Shown piece by piece: positions 27,163-37,285 of a stretch of 64,000 bases of DNA (position 1 is its first letter; the number at the start of each line of letters is the position of its first letter). The translations under genes were made by a program, and so were the position numbers. Below the pieces are notes generated by a model. The model saw only the letters and a program-made list of their open reading frames with translations, ran no database searches and was not told the DNA's origin. Source of the stretch: Plesiocystis pacifica SIR-1 (lineage in GTDB: Bacteria; Myxococcota_A; Polyangia; Nannocystales; Nannocystaceae); assembly GCF_000170895.1 (NCBI RefSeq), contig NZ_ABCS01000027.1, positions 1 through 64,000 on the forward strand. Reading direction: 5' to 3'.

Positions 27163-28050
27163 GTGGCTTCCACGAGTTCGACGCGGAGCGCCTCCGCGCT
27201 CCTCCTGGGGGGCCTCGCCCTGGTCTGCGTCGGCGCCCTCGCCTGGTACGCCCTCGGGCGCCCCGCCGACGCGTCGGCGCTCGCCAAGGACACCGCGGCA
27301 CCCAAAGCCTCGAGTCGAGACAGCTCGAGCGAGCCCCAGGCGCGCACGAGCGATCCCGCCGGATACGCGGGACTCGACGGCGCCGACGCGGCCGACTCCT
27401 CCCCTCCCCCGGCGCCCCAAAAGCCCGTCCGGGCCCTGAGCGCGCGGCAGCGCGAGCTCGCCGACGAGCTCGGCCGCCTGCTCGACAACGAAGAGTCGAC
27501 CCGCGCCTTCGTCGAGCGCAACTTCGAACGCGGCGGCGTCCACGACTGGCTCGACGAGAGCCTCGAGTTCCTGCGCCCGCGGATCGGCGCGTGCGACCAG
27601 CCCGATCCCATCGTCGTCCAGGGCCCCCAGCGCGCGCGCCTCCTCTACCCCTGCGAGCGAGGCAGCGTCGAGGCCACGCTGATCCTCGAACAGGGCGGCG
27701 GCAAGCTCGAAGGCATCCTGTTCGGCGGCCGCGACATCGAGCCCAACCCCGCCGTCACCGAAGCCGCCCAGCTCGTCCTCGCGCTGATCATCCACTGGGA
27801 CCGCGAGCGCTTCCTCGCCGGCTTCACCGAGGCCTTCGACGAAGGCGAGACCCGGGACTTCTTCGCCTCCGTCCGCGGCGAGCGAGGCCGCTGCGTCCTC
27901 GACGGCATCGACCTCGCCTCGGCCCAGGGGGCGCTGTGGTTCATCGAGTGCGACAGCGGGCCCGCCCTGCTCAAGGTCAGCCTGGACGACGATGATCGAA
28001 TCCACACCTTGCTGATACGCGCGCGCCGCAAGGTCCGCCCCGGGCCGTGA
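27163..28050 (+). CDS. Membrane-anchored protein, tandem paralog 2
   Basis: A 295-residue paralog of the preceding gene with the same layout: N-terminal membrane segment (LLLGGLALVCVGALAWYALG), Ser/Pro-rich linker, and a C-terminal domain with LDESLEFLRPRIGACDQPDPI, VEATLILEQGGGKLEGILFGGRD, FDEGETRDFFASVRGERGRC and LWFIECDSGPALLKVSLDDDDR. The three conserved Cys align with those of paralog 1. The GTG start matches the paralog's ATG in the aligned ASTxST opening. The tandem pair is a local duplication that includes the promoter. Confidence 0.75.
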   Translation: MASTSSTRSASALLLGGLALVCVGALAWYALGRPADASALAKDTAAPKASSRDSSSEPQARTSDPAGYAGLDGADAADSSPPPAPQKPVRALSARQRELADELGRLLDNEESTRAFVERNFERGGVHDWLDESLEFLRPRIGACDQPDPIVVQGPQRARLLYPCERGSVEATLILEQGGGKLEGILFGGRDIEPNPAVTEAAQLVLALIIHWDRERFLAGFTEAFDEGETRDFFASVRGERGRCVLDGIDLASAQGALWFIECDSGPALLKVSLDDDDRIHTLLIRARRKVRPGP

Positions 28051-28140
28051 GCGCGTCGAGCTCGGGGGACCAGAGAGCAGGGATCAGATCAGGGCGAAGC
28101 CGCACTTGTGGTCGAAGGCGGTGCACGCCTCGACCCGACC

Positions 28141-29946
28141 ATGTCCACGCCACGCCCTCACCGCGCCCCCCTCCTGATCCTCGCCAGCGTCGGCCTGCTC
28201 GGCTGCGATCCGATCGTCATCGAGTGCGACGGCGTCAGCGATCAGACCCCGGAGATCCAAGCCGCCTTCGACGGCGCGGATCCGGGCTCGGTGATCACCT
28301 TCACCACCGACAAGGCCTGCCTCATCAGCGAGAGCATCGACGTCGAGAAGTCGCTGATCATCACCTCGGACCTCCAGAGCACCGACCGCGCCGAGCTCGT
28401 CCGCATCGACGACGGCGCGGCGCTGCCTCGCTACAAAGCCTGCGAGGGGAACGCAGACGGAGCCATCTTCAACGTGGTCGCCGACGACGTCAGCATCGCC
28501 AGGCTCCGCCTGACCGGCGCCGAGTATGGGCCCGTGGGCGCCCGCAACACCCACGGCATCTGGGCCGCGGGGCCGGACCAGGGACGCATCAAACACCTCA
28601 CCGTCTCCGACGTCGAGATGAGCAAGTTCCGCGGCCGGGGCGTCAGCCTGGTCCGGGTCGACGACTTCGTCGTCGAGCACAGCGCCATCGAGGACGTAGG
28701 CTACGCCGGCATCGCCGTCGAGGACAGCAAGCGCGGCCGCATCCACGGCAACACCGTGCTCGACATCGGCAACCCGGACGTGTGCCAGCAGGCGCCCGAG
28801 TGCTCCCTCTGCGACAAGTGCGAGTGCCAGGAGACCACCCCCGGCCAGGCCAGCGTCTACGGCATCGTGGTCACCGGTTGCACGACCGAGACCAACTGCT
28901 CCGAGGACATCGTCATCTCGAGCAACACCGTGCGCGAGAACATCCACTGGGCGGGGATCATGAACCACGGCGCCCAGCGGGTCCTGATCGTCGACAACCT
29001 CGTGGAGGACGCCGAGATCCTCTACGCGAACACGGTCAGCGCCCCCGCCCAGGGCCACGAGCGCCAGGCCTCCCACGAGACCTGGTTCGTCAACAACGTC
29101 GGCGACGTCCTGCCCAAGTCCGCGGGCGGGCGCTACGACCCCCGCCTCTACGGCCTCGCCCAGTGGCTCGTCGGCACCAACGAGACCCTGACCACGGACC
29201 TCGGGGTGATCGGCAACATCTACCGAAATTCGGGCTTTCGCTTCAACCCCACGGACGATCACGTGCCCCTGTCGAGCGCGATCGTGTTCCCCGTCGACGA
29301 CCTGACCTTCACCTACAACGAGTTCACGACCACGACCGAGCTCCCGAGGCAGGTCGTGCGCATGCTCGAGCACTTCCTCGAGCCCGCGGGCGTGCCCGTC
29401 AGCAACGCGACCTTCGCCCACAACCTGTTCTCCGACGCGACGAACGCCGCGGTCAAGAGCGAGTGTACCCCCGAGAACATCCTGGTCACGGACAACGTCA
29501 CCGAGGCCGACACCCTCGCCAACATCACCCTCGGCGGGACCTGGACCTTCGACGCCAACTCGTTCGTGGCCCAGGAGGTCGTGGGAGCCTACGACGAGGC
29601 CATGCTCGCCGACCACGGCGCCCCCCCGGCCCCGACCCTCACGGCCGTCGCCACCACCCCGGGGACGGTCGAGCTGCGCTGGGACGGCTACCCGAGCACC
29701 ACCACGACCGACCACGACAGCTTCTTCATCGCCGACTTCTTCGGCGGCGAGTTCCATCGCATCGCCCATCGCCCGGCCAACGACCCGCGCTGGAGCTTCG
29801 CGTCCTCGAACCCCCAGTACCAGGCCTTCGACACCCTCGGCTACGTCGCCGAGGACCTGCACCCCGGCGAGCACTGGTTCATGCTCCGGGCTCAAAACGG
29901 CAACGCCATGTCGGGCTGGTCCGTCGCTCAGGTGTTCGTGAACTGA
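28141..29946 (+). CDS. Right-handed beta-helix lipoprotein with FnIII-like end
   Basis: A 601-residue predicted lipoprotein with lipobox LLGC (signal LLILASVGLLGC). Residues about 25-480 have the repeating Asn/Val/Ile pattern of a parallel beta-helix (ISSNTVRENIHWAGIMNHGAQRV-like rungs, VSDVEMSKFRGRGVSLV), with a Cys-rich insertion (CQQAPECSLCDKCECQE) near residue 218. The C-terminal 100 residues resemble a fibronectin type III module (TPGTVELRWDGYPS). Beta-helix proteins of this type are polysaccharide lyases, hydrolases or adhesins; no catalytic signature was identified. A surface role is inferred. Confidence 0.75.
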   Translation: MSTPRPHRAPLLILASVGLLGCDPIVIECDGVSDQTPEIQAAFDGADPGSVITFTTDKACLISESIDVEKSLIITSDLQSTDRAELVRIDDGAALPRYKACEGNADGAIFNVVADDVSIARLRLTGAEYGPVGARNTHGIWAAGPDQGRIKHLTVSDVEMSKFRGRGVSLVRVDDFVVEHSAIEDVGYAGIAVEDSKRGRIHGNTVLDIGNPDVCQQAPECSLCDKCECQETTPGQASVYGIVVTGCTTETNCSEDIVISSNTVRENIHWAGIMNHGAQRVLIVDNLVEDAEILYANTVSAPAQGHERQASHETWFVNNVGDVLPKSAGGRYDPRLYGLAQWLVGTNETLTTDLGVIGNIYRNSGFRFNPTDDHVPLSSAIVFPVDDLTFTYNEFTTTTELPRQVVRMLEHFLEPAGVPVSNATFAHNLFSDATNAAVKSECTPENILVTDNVTEADTLANITLGGTWTFDANSFVAQEVVGAYDEAMLADHGAPPAPTLTAVATTPGTVELRWDGYPSTTTTDHDSFFIADFFGGEFHRIAHRPANDPRWSFASSNPQYQAFDTLGYVAEDLHPGEHWFMLRAQNGNAMSGWSVAQVFVN

Positions 29947-29968
29947 CCCGCTCCGCGCCCGGCTGGGC

Positions 29969-29974
29969 TAGCCT
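29969..29974 (+). promoter_or_regulatory. -10 element TAGCCT, 6 nt before ATG
   Basis: TAGCCT is followed by six C and the ATG at 29981, giving the leaderless-type spacing. Confidence 0.6.
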
Positions 29975-29980
29975 CCCCCC

Positions 29981-30691
29981 ATGCGCGACCCCGATCGCAT
30001 CCCCGAGCTGTGCGCCCTGCTCGAGCGAGCCTGGCGGCTGGATCCCGACATGCGCCTGGGCCAGCTGATCGTGTGCGCCATCTGCCCGAGCACCCCCTGC
30101 CCGCAGATTTTCCACCCTGAAGACAGCCACACCCAGCGGGGCCTCGAGCACTTCATCGCGAGGTGCGAGGGCAAGCTCCCCGCGGCCTACGCCCCCCGCC
30201 CCGATCCCGACACCTTCGCCCTGAGCTGGGCCGAGCGCGGCCCCGCCGTCGAGTCCACGGTGCGCCTCGAGAGCGCCCGCGAGGCCCAGTTCGACTGCAC
30301 CGTCCCCGGCCCCCACGGAGCGCCCATCGCCAGCGCCGGTCACATCCTCGAGCTGCGCTACGTCGGCGAGTACCGCCCGGGCAGCCAGGGCAAACCCGAC
30401 GCCGCGGCCATGCGCGCGGCCATGCTGCCCCACGTCCTCGAGACCTGCCCCGACGTGGTCCTGTTCGACTTCTCCGAGCTCGACTACAGCTGGGGCGACG
30501 GCATCCTCGGCCTGCTCCAGACCCTCGCCGAGCTCGACCGCGACGAGCCCATGCACGCCGTGGTGCTCGCGGGCGAGGGCAGCTGGCGGGGCCTCGACGG
30601 CCTGCTCGTGGGCGCGATGTTCCGCGACCGCCAGCACGCCGTGAACGAGGCCAAGCGCCTCGCCTACCAGCGCTGCGTGCAGGTGGGCTGA
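29981..30691 (+). CDS. Hypothetical protein with DUF1040-like N-terminus
   Basis: A 236-residue soluble protein. The first 70 residues (MRDPDRIPEL, ERAWRLDPDMRLGQLIVCA) resemble short bacterial proteins that open MRDPxRI and contain PDLRLGQLI; function unknown. The C-terminal part contains an alternating strand/helix region (PDVVLFDFSELDYSWGDGIL, HAVVLAGEGSWRGLDGLL) that looks loosely STAS-like, but this is weak. Three Cys cluster at residues 32-40 (CAICPSTPC). It ends 18 nt before the next gene's GTG. Confidence 0.6.
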   Translation: MRDPDRIPELCALLERAWRLDPDMRLGQLIVCAICPSTPCPQIFHPEDSHTQRGLEHFIARCEGKLPAAYAPRPDPDTFALSWAERGPAVESTVRLESAREAQFDCTVPGPHGAPIASAGHILELRYVGEYRPGSQGKPDAAAMRAAMLPHVLETCPDVVLFDFSELDYSWGDGILGLLQTLAELDRDEPMHAVVLAGEGSWRGLDGLLVGAMFRDRQHAVNEAKRLAYQRCVQVG

Positions 30692-30697
30692 GCGTGC

Positions 30698-30703
30698 TAG
30701 CGT
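30698..30703 (+). promoter_or_regulatory. -10 element TAGCGT, 6 nt before GTG
   Basis: TAGCGT begins 7 nt after the stop of the upstream gene and lies 6 nt before the GTG at 30710, fixing that start. Confidence 0.6.
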
Positions 30704-30709
30704 GATCCG

Positions 30710-31249
30710 GTGCGCGTGGTCCAGCGGCCAGTCCGAGCCGAGCTCGCCCCCTTCGTTCGCTCGATCTGGCTGTTCGAGGCCGAGCTCGCCCACGGCCGCG
30801 AGCACATCTTGCCCGCGGGCGCGAGCCAGCTCCTGGTCAACCTCGTCGACGACGAGCTTCGGGCCTGGCGCGGCGACGACCTGAGTCGGCTCGGGGCGGT
30901 CGAGGGCGCAGCGTTGACTGGGGTGACCGACGAGCCCTTCGCCATCGACACCGCCCAGCAGCGGCGCATCGCTGGCGTCGCCTTCCGCCCCGGCGGCGCG
31001 CGGATGTTCTTCGCGCTGCCCATGTCGGAGATCCGTGATCGGGACCTGAGCCTGAGCGCGCTGTGGGGCCCGGCGGGGACGCGGCTGCGCCTGCGCATGC
31101 TCGAGGCCTCCGACGACTCAACCCGTCTGGCGCTGCTCGAGGAGGCCCTGCTCGCGCACCTTCGGCCCGACCGAGACCGCGCCATGGAGCTCGCCGTCGC
31201 CGCCCTCGAGCGCGGCCAGAACGTGGGCAGCCTCGCCCGCGTCCTCGAC

Positions 31250-31270
<21 letters not shown>
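30710..31270 (+). pseudogene. AraC-family regulator N-terminal domain, HTH lost
   Basis: A 186-residue remnant. Residues 1-150 match the DUF6597 sensor domain of AraC-family regulators (VRAELAPFVRSIWLFEAELAHGREHILPAG, GVAFRPGGARMFF). The family normally continues into two helix-turn-helix motifs of about 100 residues. Here the chain stops as the first begins (ALERGQNVGSLARVLDS, then KDVPR and stop), and its last codons overlap the hslU 3-prime end on the other strand by 21 nt. The DNA-binding half is absent, so it is probably a decayed regulator, or conceivably a free sensor domain. The -10 element and start still look intact. Confidence 0.7.
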
Positions 31271-32721
<1,451 letters not shown>

Positions 32722-32725
<4 letters not shown>

Positions 32726-33321
32726 GGGTTGGCCTCCAGCTCGAGCACGGTCGCGCTGTGGTTGGTGAACACGCAGATCTCCCCGGCGACCTGCAGCCCG
32801 GCCTCGACCAGGCCGCGGGCGTCCATCTCGCTGTGGCGCAGCAGGGCCCGGGCGGCCGCGAGGGCGTAGTTGCCCCCAGAGCCGATGGCGAGGATGCCGT
32901 CCTCGGCCTCGATCACGTCGCCGGTGCCCGAGAGCAGCAGCGAGCGGTCCTTGTCGGCGACGATCAGCAGGGCCTCGAGGCGACGGTAGCGACGATCGAG
33001 GCGCCAGTCCTTGGCCAGCTCGACGCAGGCCCGGGTGAAGTTGCCGCCCACGGCCTCGAGCTTGGCCTCGAGCAGCTCGCACAGGGTCAGGCCGTCGGCG
33101 GCCGAGCCCGCGAAGCCCGCCAGGATCTTGCCCCGCGCCAGCGCCCGCACCTTGCTCGCGCTGCCCTTGACGATGGTATTGCCCATGGACACCTGCCCGT
33201 CGGCGCCCAGGGCCACGCGGCCGTCGCGGCGCACGCACAGCACCGTGGTCGAGCGGATCACCGTTCCTGGTGCCAGGTCAGGCACCCCAGCGGGGTTCGA
33301 CGGAGTCGGGGGGGAGCTCAT
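32722..33321 (-). CDS. hslV: HslV peptidase of the HslUV protease
   Basis: Proteasome-beta-like threonine peptidase. The 199-residue precursor has its catalytic site at RS-TTVLCVRRDG, with Thr 25 expected as the mature N-terminus. The propeptide is therefore 24 residues, longer than the single Met in enteric HslV. GADGQVSMGNTIVKG, FAGSAADGLTL and AIGSGGNYALAAARAL are family landmarks. It precedes hslU with ATGA overlap. TATACT lies 8 nt before the ATG on the minus strand. Confidence 0.95.
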
Positions 33322-33329
33322 GGCCGGCG

Positions 33330-33335
33330 AGTATA
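33330..33335 (-). promoter_or_regulatory. -10 element TATACT upstream of hslV
   Basis: On the minus strand TATACT lies 8 nt before the hslV ATG (33321), implying a leader of at most a couple of nucleotides. Confidence 0.5.
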
Positions 33336-33370
33336 GAGCCCAGGCCGCGCTTGGGGTATGAGCTCCGGCG

Positions 33371-33979
33371 ATGGTCGACGCGAACGCGCCCTCCGGTCCC
33401 GCGAAGCCTGCGCGCCTCGCCGTGCTCGCGTCCGGAGGCGGCAGCAACCTCCAGGCGCTGATCGACGCCCACGCCCGCGGCGACCTGGCCTGCCCCGTCA
33501 GCCTCGTGATCTCCAACAAGGCCTCCACCGGCGCCCTCGAGCGAGCGCGCCGCCACGGGATCCCCGCGCACCACGTCGGCCGGCGGACGGCCCCCGACCC
33601 CGACGGCCGCATCGTCGAGCTCCTCGCCGAGCACGACATCGACGTCGTCGTGCTCGCGGGTTGGCTCAAGCTCGTCGACGCCCGGATGCTCGAGGCCTTC
33701 CCCGATCGCGTGGTCAACATCCACCCTGGACCCCTGCCCCGCTTTGGCGGCAAGGGCATGTACGGGCACCACGTGCACGCGGCGGTGCTCGCGGCGGGCG
33801 CGTCCCACTCGGGCCCGACGGTGCACCTGGTCAACGCGCGCTACGACGAGGGTCCAATCCTCGCCCACGTCGAGGTCCCCGTCGTCGACGGAGACACGCC
33901 CGAGACCCTCGCCGAGCGGGTCCTGCGCGCCGAACACCAGCTGTTTTGGCGGGTGATCCAGGACCACTTCGGCTCTTGA
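33371..33979 (+). CDS. purN: Phosphoribosylglycinamide formyltransferase
   Basis: PurN transfers a formyl group from 10-formyl-THF to GAR in purine synthesis. The 202-residue protein has LASGGGSNLQAL (phosphate binding), ISNKASTGALERA, VLAGWLKLVD, and the catalytic stretch VVNIHPGPLPRFGGKGMYG with Asn-x-His. The catalytic Asp is in the ARYDEGPIL region. Length is normal. It is divergent from hslVU with 49 bp between the starts; TATGAG lies 8 nt before its ATG. Confidence 0.95.
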   Translation: MVDANAPSGPAKPARLAVLASGGGSNLQALIDAHARGDLACPVSLVISNKASTGALERARRHGIPAHHVGRRTAPDPDGRIVELLAEHDIDVVVLAGWLKLVDARMLEAFPDRVVNIHPGPLPRFGGKGMYGHHVHAAVLAAGASHSGPTVHLVNARYDEGPILAHVEVPVVDGDTPETLAERVLRAEHQLFWRVIQDHFGS

Positions 33980-34211
33980 CCCAGGTACCTCGCAGGTGGG
34001 GTGCGTACCGGCGTGATCGATCCGCCTCGGCGGTGTGACACCCACCTTGGATGGGCGCGCGCAGCCACAGCCATCGAGACAGTTTCGCCGAAGGATTCGA
34101 CCGTCGGCGGACATCCATGCAGTCGGAGCTCTGCGCGGCCCTGGAGCCTGCTTTCACCCCCAACTTCGCGTTGGGTCCCGCTCTTCGCTTTCCAATTGAG
34201 GTTATGCCACC

Positions 34212-35093
34212 ATGACCGCTGCCATGTCCTCGTCCAAGCTTCGCTCGATCCTTGGTCCGCTCTCGCTCCTGCTCCTGACGCAGGTCAGCTGCGGACGCAC
34301 GGACGGCGTCCTGATCCTCGACCCCAACGCCAGCGACGGCGACACCTGGACCTACGAGGAGACCAACGACGACGAGGCCACGACCATCGCCGACGACACC
34401 ACGGAGGACGAGACCGACGACTGGCAGACCGGCGACTGGGGCGACGAGGCCCCGGACACCTGGGGCGAGGACACGGACTCGGTCGACTGGGGTGACGAGA
34501 GCGACTCCTTCGACTGGGGCGAGGAGACGGAGTCCGTCGACTGGGGCGAGGAGACCGACACCTTCACGGACACGACCGATACGACGACGGACACCACCGA
34601 CACGTCGACGGATACGACCGACACCACGGACACGACCGATACGACGGACACGACCGACACCACGGACACGACCGATACGACGGACACGACCGATACGACG
34701 GACACGACCGACACGACCGACACGACCGACACGACCGACACGACCGACACCACGGATACGACGGACACGACCGACACCACCACCGACACGACGACGGACA
34801 CCACGTCGACGACGACGAGTAGCGGCGGCACCTGCTCGGAGGCTTCAGAGTGCCTCGTGGACTGCGGCAACTTTGGCAACGCGTGCGTGGACGCGTGCAC
34901 CACGGACCTCGGCGACGACGAGTCCGACGCCCTCTTCGACCTGCAGATCTGCGCGATTCAGAGCTGCTTTTTCCTCGGCGAGTGCTCCCTCGATGACTTC
35001 AACACGCCCGAGTGCCTCGCGTGCCGCTTCCTCGTCAACGAGGACCCAGGCGGCTTCGGCTGCGCCGACGAGGGTGCCGCCTGCGGCATCTGA
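34212..35093 (+). CDS. Lipoprotein with long Thr-Asp-Thr repeat and Cys-rich end
   Basis: A 293-residue predicted lipoprotein (lipobox QVSC). After an acidic Trp/Asp/Glu segment with DWGDE/DWGEE repeats (residues 70-115), a run of Asp-Thr-Thr tripeptides spans about 118-200 (DNA 34560-34815; periods of 9 and 18 bp). The C-terminal 90 residues hold about 14 Cys (CSEASECLVDCGNFGNACVDAC). The repeat DNA is a coding minisatellite likely to vary in length between strains. GAGG lies 10 nt before the ATG. No enzymatic role is suggested. Confidence 0.75.
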   Translation: MTAAMSSSKLRSILGPLSLLLLTQVSCGRTDGVLILDPNASDGDTWTYEETNDDEATTIADDTTEDETDDWQTGDWGDEAPDTWGEDTDSVDWGDESDSFDWGEETESVDWGEETDTFTDTTDTTTDTTDTSTDTTDTTDTTDTTDTTDTTDTTDTTDTTDTTDTTDTTDTTDTTDTTDTTDTTDTTDTTTDTTTDTTSTTTSSGGTCSEASECLVDCGNFGNACVDACTTDLGDDESDALFDLQICAIQSCFFLGECSLDDFNTPECLACRFLVNEDPGGFGCADEGAACGI

Positions 35094-35112
35094 AGCGACT
35101 TCCCCCAACAAA

Positions 35113-35146
35113 GAAAGGACGCCCTGCTCGCGCGGGGCGTCCTTTC
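35113..35146. terminator. Bidirectional hairpin terminator
   Basis: A perfect 12-bp stem GAAAGGACGCCC (35113-35124) pairs with GGGCGTCCTTTC (35135-35146). It lies between convergent genes (stops at 35093 and 35163), with an A-rich left side and a TTTCT right side, so it can serve both strands. Confidence 0.85.
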
Positions 35147-35162
35147 TCGTGGGTCCGGTGAC

Positions 35163-36479
35163 CTACTCCGAGCAGGGCTCGGCCTTGGGCGCGAGGCCGC
35201 ACAGCTCGTCGAGCACGGCCTGGGTCGCGGGCTCGCCTTCGAGGCCCGCGGCGACCCGCGCTTCGACCACGGCCCCGAGGGTATTGGCCGTGCGCCAGCT
35301 GCCCTGCGCGAGAGCCTCGGCGTCCTCGAGGGCCGCGTCGAGGCGACCGTCGGCGAGGTAAGCCCGGACGCGGTCGGCCCGGGCGTCGCCGTTGGGACGC
35401 AGGGCGAAGTTGGCCTCGGCCAGCTCCACGGCCCGCGCCGAGGGGCCAAAGTCGATGTAGTGGCCGAGGGCGTGACCCACGGCCAAATCGGGGTGCGCGG
35501 CGAGCTGGGCCTCGTAGGCCGCGGCGGCCTGCTCGATCCACGGCTGGGCGTCGGCCGGGTCGCCGTGCTCGAGGTGCAAGCTGGCCACGGCGTCCATGAA
35601 CTCCGGGCTCTGGGTCCGATCGATGACGTCGAGGTAGAGACCCAGGGCCTCCTCGGTCCGACCCAGCCGCACCCAGACCTCGGCGATGTGCTCCTCGACG
35701 AGGTAGTAGCCCGAGAGCTCGGCGTTGGCGGCCATGAAGTCCGCGAGCGCGGCCTCGTCGTCGTCGCGCTCGAGGTCGAGGATGCCCAGCTGCAGGTGCG
35801 CCCACGCCCGCACGCTCGCGTCGGGGCCGTGGTAACGCGCGAGGCTCTCGAGGTAGCCGGCCTCGGCGCTGGCGTAGTCGCCCCCGCGCCAGCGCACCTG
35901 GGCCAGGCGCGACATGGTCGTCGGCGAGGCGTAGGTGGCCTCGGCCTGGCTGATCAGCTCCAGGGCTTGCTCGACGTCCCCGCCCTGCAGGCGCAGGTCT
36001 CCGCGCAGGCCGTGGATCGCCGCCCAGGTCGGGTCGTCGATGAGGATGCGCTCTTCGGCCTGGTCGAGGGCTGCCTCGGCGGCCGCGAAGCGGTGCAGGG
36101 AGAAGTCGACGCCCGCCTGGCTCAGGAACGGCCCGGCGCCCTCCCCTGCCCTGGCGAAGGCCTCGGCCAGGGCCGCCTCCGCGGCCGTGTAGTCCTCGAC
36201 CTCGCCGGTCAAGCGCCCGCGCCGGGCGTGCGCGTTGGCGAGGCGCTCGAGCACCATGTAGCTGTTGGGCTTGGCCTCGGCCTCGGCCTCCAGCGCCTCG
36301 ATCTGCTGGTCGAGGTCGGCGAGCAGCTCGTCGTGGCGCGCGGCCCCCTCGGGCAGGGAGTAGGCCCCGGGCTCGAGGGCGCTGGGCGGCGCGTCGCTGG
36401 AGCCGGGCGCGGGGCTGCACGCCATCGCCGACAGGGCGAGGGGGAGCGCGAGGAAGGGAGCGTGGGCGGGCTTGGTCAT
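35163..36479 (-). CDS. TPR lipoprotein
   Basis: A 438-residue predicted lipoprotein (signal APFLALPLALSAMAC, lipobox SAMAC) composed mostly of tetratricopeptide-like helical repeats from residue 60 to about 410 (for example VLERLANAHARRGRL, GDYASAEAGYLESLARYHG, LGRTEEALGLYLDVIDR). Such proteins act as outer-membrane scaffolds; no partner is indicated. ATG 36479 is used, as the upstream in-frame alternative (36491) is TTG. A helix with GHALGHYIDFGPSARAVELA may be a capping repeat. Confidence 0.8.
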   Translation of the reverse strand: MTKPAHAPFLALPLALSAMACSPAPGSSDAPPSALEPGAYSLPEGAARHDELLADLDQQIEALEAEAEAKPNSYMVLERLANAHARRGRLTGEVEDYTAAEAALAEAFARAGEGAGPFLSQAGVDFSLHRFAAAEAALDQAEERILIDDPTWAAIHGLRGDLRLQGGDVEQALELISQAEATYASPTTMSRLAQVRWRGGDYASAEAGYLESLARYHGPDASVRAWAHLQLGILDLERDDDEAALADFMAANAELSGYYLVEEHIAEVWVRLGRTEEALGLYLDVIDRTQSPEFMDAVASLHLEHGDPADAQPWIEQAAAAYEAQLAAHPDLAVGHALGHYIDFGPSARAVELAEANFALRPNGDARADRVRAYLADGRLDAALEDAEALAQGSWRTANTLGAVVEARVAAGLEGEPATQAVLDELCGLAPKAEPCSE

Positions 36480-36513
36480 GGCGTTCGGCAAGGGTCGAGG
36501 GGAAAAGTCAGGG

Positions 36514-36537
36514 GGCCCGGCCGCGCGCGGCCGGGCC
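36514..36537 (-). terminator. Perfect 24-bp palindrome after the DUF4331 operon
   Basis: GGCCCGGCCGCG (36514-36525) is followed directly by its reverse complement (36526-36537). It lies 11 nt past the DUF4331 stop on the minus strand and is followed by CTGACTTTTCC. It probably acts as terminator for that operon; a dyad protein-binding site is an alternative. Confidence 0.6.
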
Positions 36538-36548
36538 TCGGGGAGCCC

Positions 36549-37256
36549 TCAGTTGGGGTCCGCGAGATAGGGGAAGTCGCTCTGGAAGGGCACGTCGTTG
36601 GCCTCCGGGTTGAGCACCCCGACGAGCGTGGTCAGCTCGTGCACGTTGAGGTCGAGGAGCACCACGGCGAGGGTCACGTCCATGACGGGGTCCTCGAGGC
36701 CGCGCCCGTTGGGGAAGCCCGCGGCCGCCTCGAGGTCGAGGGTGAGGGTGTCCGGGATGACCAGCGGTCCGGCCTGGGCCACGCAGTCGGCGGCCACGCA
36801 TGGGGTCAGGCTGAAGCCGAGCAGGTCATCGTCGAGGGCGACGTGGAGCGCCGTCACGTTGGCGATGATCTCGTCGACGTAGTCGCCGTTGATGTCCGAC
36901 TCGGGGTTGTCGGCGTTGTACTCGTCCTTCGAGGTGATCACCGCGGTGTTGACCGCCGGCATGCCCATGCGGTCGACCTGCGCGTACTCCGAGGGGTCGT
37001 TGTCGGCGAAGGAGAAGGGGTCCTCGCCGGTCGTGGTCTCCTCCTCGCTCGTCGTGTCCTCCTCGGAGGTCGTGTCCTCCTCGCTCGTCGTGTCCTCCGA
37101 GGTCTCCTCGGTCGTGTCGTCGGTGGTGTCGTCGGTCTCGCCGATCTCGTCGTCGCCGGTGCCGTCGTCGCTGGGGCAGCCGGTCACGACGAGGGCGAGG
37201 GCGAGGGCGAAGCTCGTGCCGAGCAGGCGGGTCATCTTGGTGCTTTCGATGGTCAT
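36549..37256 (-). CDS. DUF4331-like lipoprotein (C-terminal-half homolog)
   Basis: A 235-residue predicted lipoprotein (lipobox VTGC). A Glu/Asp/Thr-rich linker (28-75) precedes a domain with AQVDRMGMPAVNTAVI and KDEYNADNPESDINGDY, which match the second half of DUF4331 proteins (R-G-P-x-N-T, K-D-x-F/Y-N-x-x-x-P). The N-terminal half is in the gene just upstream, 29 bp away, so a family usually found as one chain appears split in two. The function of DUF4331 is unknown. Start could also be the ATG at 37235. Confidence 0.75.
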   Translation of the reverse strand: MTIESTKMTRLLGTSFALALALVVTGCPSDDGTGDDEIGETDDTTDDTTEETSEDTTSEEDTTSEEDTTSEEETTTGEDPFSFADNDPSEYAQVDRMGMPAVNTAVITSKDEYNADNPESDINGDYVDEIIANVTALHVALDDDLLGFSLTPCVAADCVAQAGPLVIPDTLTLDLEAAAGFPNGRGLEDPVMDVTLAVVLLDLNVHELTTLVGVLNPEANDVPFQSDFPYLADPN

Positions 37257-37285
37257 GGTCGCAGTCCCGTGGGTGTCGTCGGCGC

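Noticed and set aside
33980..34211. Possible riboswitch or tRNA between purN and the Thr-Asp-Thr lipoprotein gene
   Set aside because: Only a weak bulged hairpin (GGTA...TACC) was found; no cloverleaf or known aptamer core could be recognised.
34560..34815. Short-period tandem repeat as an intergenic satellite
   Set aside because: The period is a multiple of three and it encodes the Asp-Thr-Thr linker of a lipoprotein.
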